The position numbers and the translations under genes were made by a program. DNA of 64,000 nt, taken from contig JAFYMG010000016.1 in assembly GCA_017556705.1 (NCBI GenBank), positions 1 to 64,000 of the forward strand. The letters run 5' to 3'. Source of the stretch: Paludibacteraceae bacterium. GTDB taxonomy: Bacteria > Bacteroidota > Bacteroidia > Bacteroidales > Paludibacteraceae. Under the pieces are notes generated by a model, which ran no database searches, was not told the origin of the DNA, and saw nothing but the letters and a program-made list of their open reading frames with translations. Each line of letters starts with the position of its first letter. The first letter of the stretch is position 1. This document shows positions 62,813 through 64,000 of this stretch, piece by piece.

Positions 62813-63676
62813 ATGTTGTTATTAATTCGCATATTCAGCCTCTTACCTCTTTCGGTGCTTTATCTTCTAGCGGATTATTTGGTCTATCCGCTGGTGCGCT
62901 ATGTGGTGAGGTATCGTCTGAAACTAGTGCGTAAGAACATTCGTCTCTCTTTCCCAGAGAAATCAGAAGTGGAACGCAATGCTATCATAAATGCTTTCTA
63001 CCACCACTTTGCAGATATTTTGGTTGAGATGATCTATGGTTATCGAGTGAGCGACGCGGAGATGCGTGAGCGCGTGGTGTTTGAGAATATGGAGATTCTG
63101 GAGGATCTCGCTCGCCAAAAGCATGGTGTGATAGCCTATTTGGGACATGTGTGCAACTGGGAGTGGATTGCGGATGTGGGCAAACAGTTTGCCGACAAAT
63201 CCATCGTTGAGCATAATGTGTATCGCCGCCAGAAGAACCCTCGTGCTGATTACGCGATGCTCCAACTGCGAGCCAAACGCGGTGGAGAATGTGTGGAGAA
63301 GAATAGCTTGCTTCGCAAACTTGTGCAACTGCGCCATGCCGATTATCCTTTCGTCATTGGTCTAATTGCCGACCAAAAACCTTCACCCCGCAATGCGCAT
63401 ATTTGGACCACTTTCCTCAATCAAGATACCGCCTTCCTAGACGGTGGCGAAGTGCTAGCGCGTAAGTTTGATCTAGGGGTGGTTTATGCCAATATAATAT
63501 CACCTAAACGCGGGTACTATCGTATTCATTTTGAACTGATTACAGATGACCCACAATCCGTGCCAGAAAACGAAATCACACTATCATACGCTCGTATGAT
63601 AGAAGCCAATATCCGCCAACAACCCGCGCGTTGGCTATGGACGCATAATCGTTGGAAATACTCGCGTCAAGACTGA
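62813..63676 (+). CDS. Lipid A biosynthesis acyltransferase (LpxL/HtrB family)
   Basis: Late acyltransferase adding a secondary acyl chain to lipid A. 287 residues from ATG 62813; a TTG at 62789 lies inside the repeat. One N-terminal membrane anchor (about 5-28). The catalytic H-x4-E motif is GHVCNWEW (about 109-116), followed by KNPRADYAMLQLR and GLIADQKPSPRNAH of the family. The last bases overlap the end of the convergent antiporter gene. Confidence 0.93.
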   Translation: MLLLIRIFSLLPLSVLYLLADYLVYPLVRYVVRYRLKLVRKNIRLSFPEKSEVERNAIINAFYHHFADILVEMIYGYRVSDAEMRERVVFENMEILEDLARQKHGVIAYLGHVCNWEWIADVGKQFADKSIVEHNVYRRQKNPRADYAMLQLRAKRGGECVEKNSLLRKLVQLRHADYPFVIGLIADQKPSPRNAHIWTTFLNQDTAFLDGGEVLARKFDLGVVYANIISPKRGYYRIHFELITDDPQSVPENEITLSYARMIEANIRQQPARWLWTHNRWKYSRQD

Positions 63677-64000
63677 CGACGACGGACTGGAATCAGGATC
63701 GTTAGCAGCACAATCAACCCAATAAACATCGGATAGTAGAGGTATGGGATGATGCTTAAAGCCGATATGCCTGCCAATGAACTAGCCATCAATAATTGTG
63801 CGCCATAAGGCAGTATCCCCTGTACTGCACATGAGGTGGTGTCCAATAACGAAGCACTGCGGCGAGGATCGATGCCAAAGCGTGTAGAGATTTGTTTGGC
63901 AATATCGCCTACGCTCAATATGGCTACAGTGTTGTTGGCGGTCAACGTGTTCACCGCTCCAACCAACAAACAGATACTCAATTCTGCTCCGCGCTTGGTG
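63667..64000 (-). CDS. NhaC-type Na+/H+ antiporter, C-terminal end only
   Basis: The frame is open to the right edge; about 110 C-terminal residues are visible. Transmembrane segments with GAVNTLTANNTVAILSVGDIA and LLDTTSCAVQGILPYGAQLL match the NhaC family. The ATG at 63981 is internal, not the start. Confidence 0.85.
   Translation of the reverse strand, partial: TKRGAELSICLLVGAVNTLTANNTVAILSVGDIAKQISTRFGIDPRRSASLLDTTSCAVQGILPYGAQLLMASSLAGISALSIIPYLYYPMFIGLIVLLTILIPVRRRQS

Overview
The window is chromosomal DNA of a member of the order Bacteroidales (Bacteroidota). This rests on promoters of the TTTG-N20-TAnnTTTG type, a MurF-Alr fusion, type IX secretion C-terminal domains (one type A, one CHU_C/type B), reverse rubrerythrin, a SusA-like amylase and a long L-alpha-D-type protein repertoire typical of the group. 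The T9SS substrates argue against the genus Bacteroides itself. No transposase, integrase, CRISPR array or phage gene was seen.

Layout. 1-7.0 kb (minus strand): two large secreted proteins, a subtilase with dockerin-like and T9SS domains, then a repeat-rich adhesin-like protein running off the left edge; they share a cohesin-like domain. 7.7-15.3 kb (plus): recQ, prfC, pheS, an internally shortened murF-alr fusion, an orphan ABC ATPase and queD. 15.4-25.2 kb: rpsA (minus), an EF-hand membrane protein, cdd, an LptF/G permease, ribBA, a Ser/Thr/Arg-rich secreted protein, then superoxide dismutase and reverse rubrerythrin, each behind a sigma-54-like promoter. 25.3-32.7 kb: SusA-like amylase, RNase P RNA and tRNA-Gly on the minus strand; on the plus strand a flavin reductase, a C_GCAxxG_C_C protein, lpdA, a ProX-type deacylase, an S1/P1 nuclease and a polysaccharide deacetylase. 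32.7-37.1 kb: a carboxyltransferase without a biotin site, serC and a flavodiiron protein. 37.9-44.8 kb: an AT-rich defence island with a nuclease-methylase fusion, a specificity subunit, a RES-domain protein, a SIR2-like protein and RhuM. 45.1-51.2 kb: a gutted acetyltransferase, a PH-like membrane protein, serA, a T9SS type-B protein, a CBM9-like protein and the M3 peptidase Dcp. 51.4-64 kb: a beta-barrel protein, yidC, tRNA-Pro, dnaE, rarA, recN, a small acidic protein, cdsA, an LpxL-type acyltransferase and a partial NhaC antiporter.

Two things stand out. First, almost every intergenic gap holds arrays of short low-complexity 'words' (for example TATAGGACGC or TTTAGAGGACGC followed by a small hairpin). 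The same modules sit in frame inside at least eight proteins (RecQ, Alr, an ABC ATPase, RibBA, a carboxyltransferase, RarA, RecN and an outer-membrane protein), always at loops, linkers or termini. This looks like a modular repeat family comparable in behaviour to Rickettsia palindromic elements. Second, the island between serC and serA links a BcgI-like restriction-modification pair to two different NAD+-consuming enzyme families (RES and SIR2) and RhuM, which suggests a composite anti-phage system with an NAD+-depletion arm.

All coordinates come from reading the sequence; family assignments are from motif recognition and memory without database searches.
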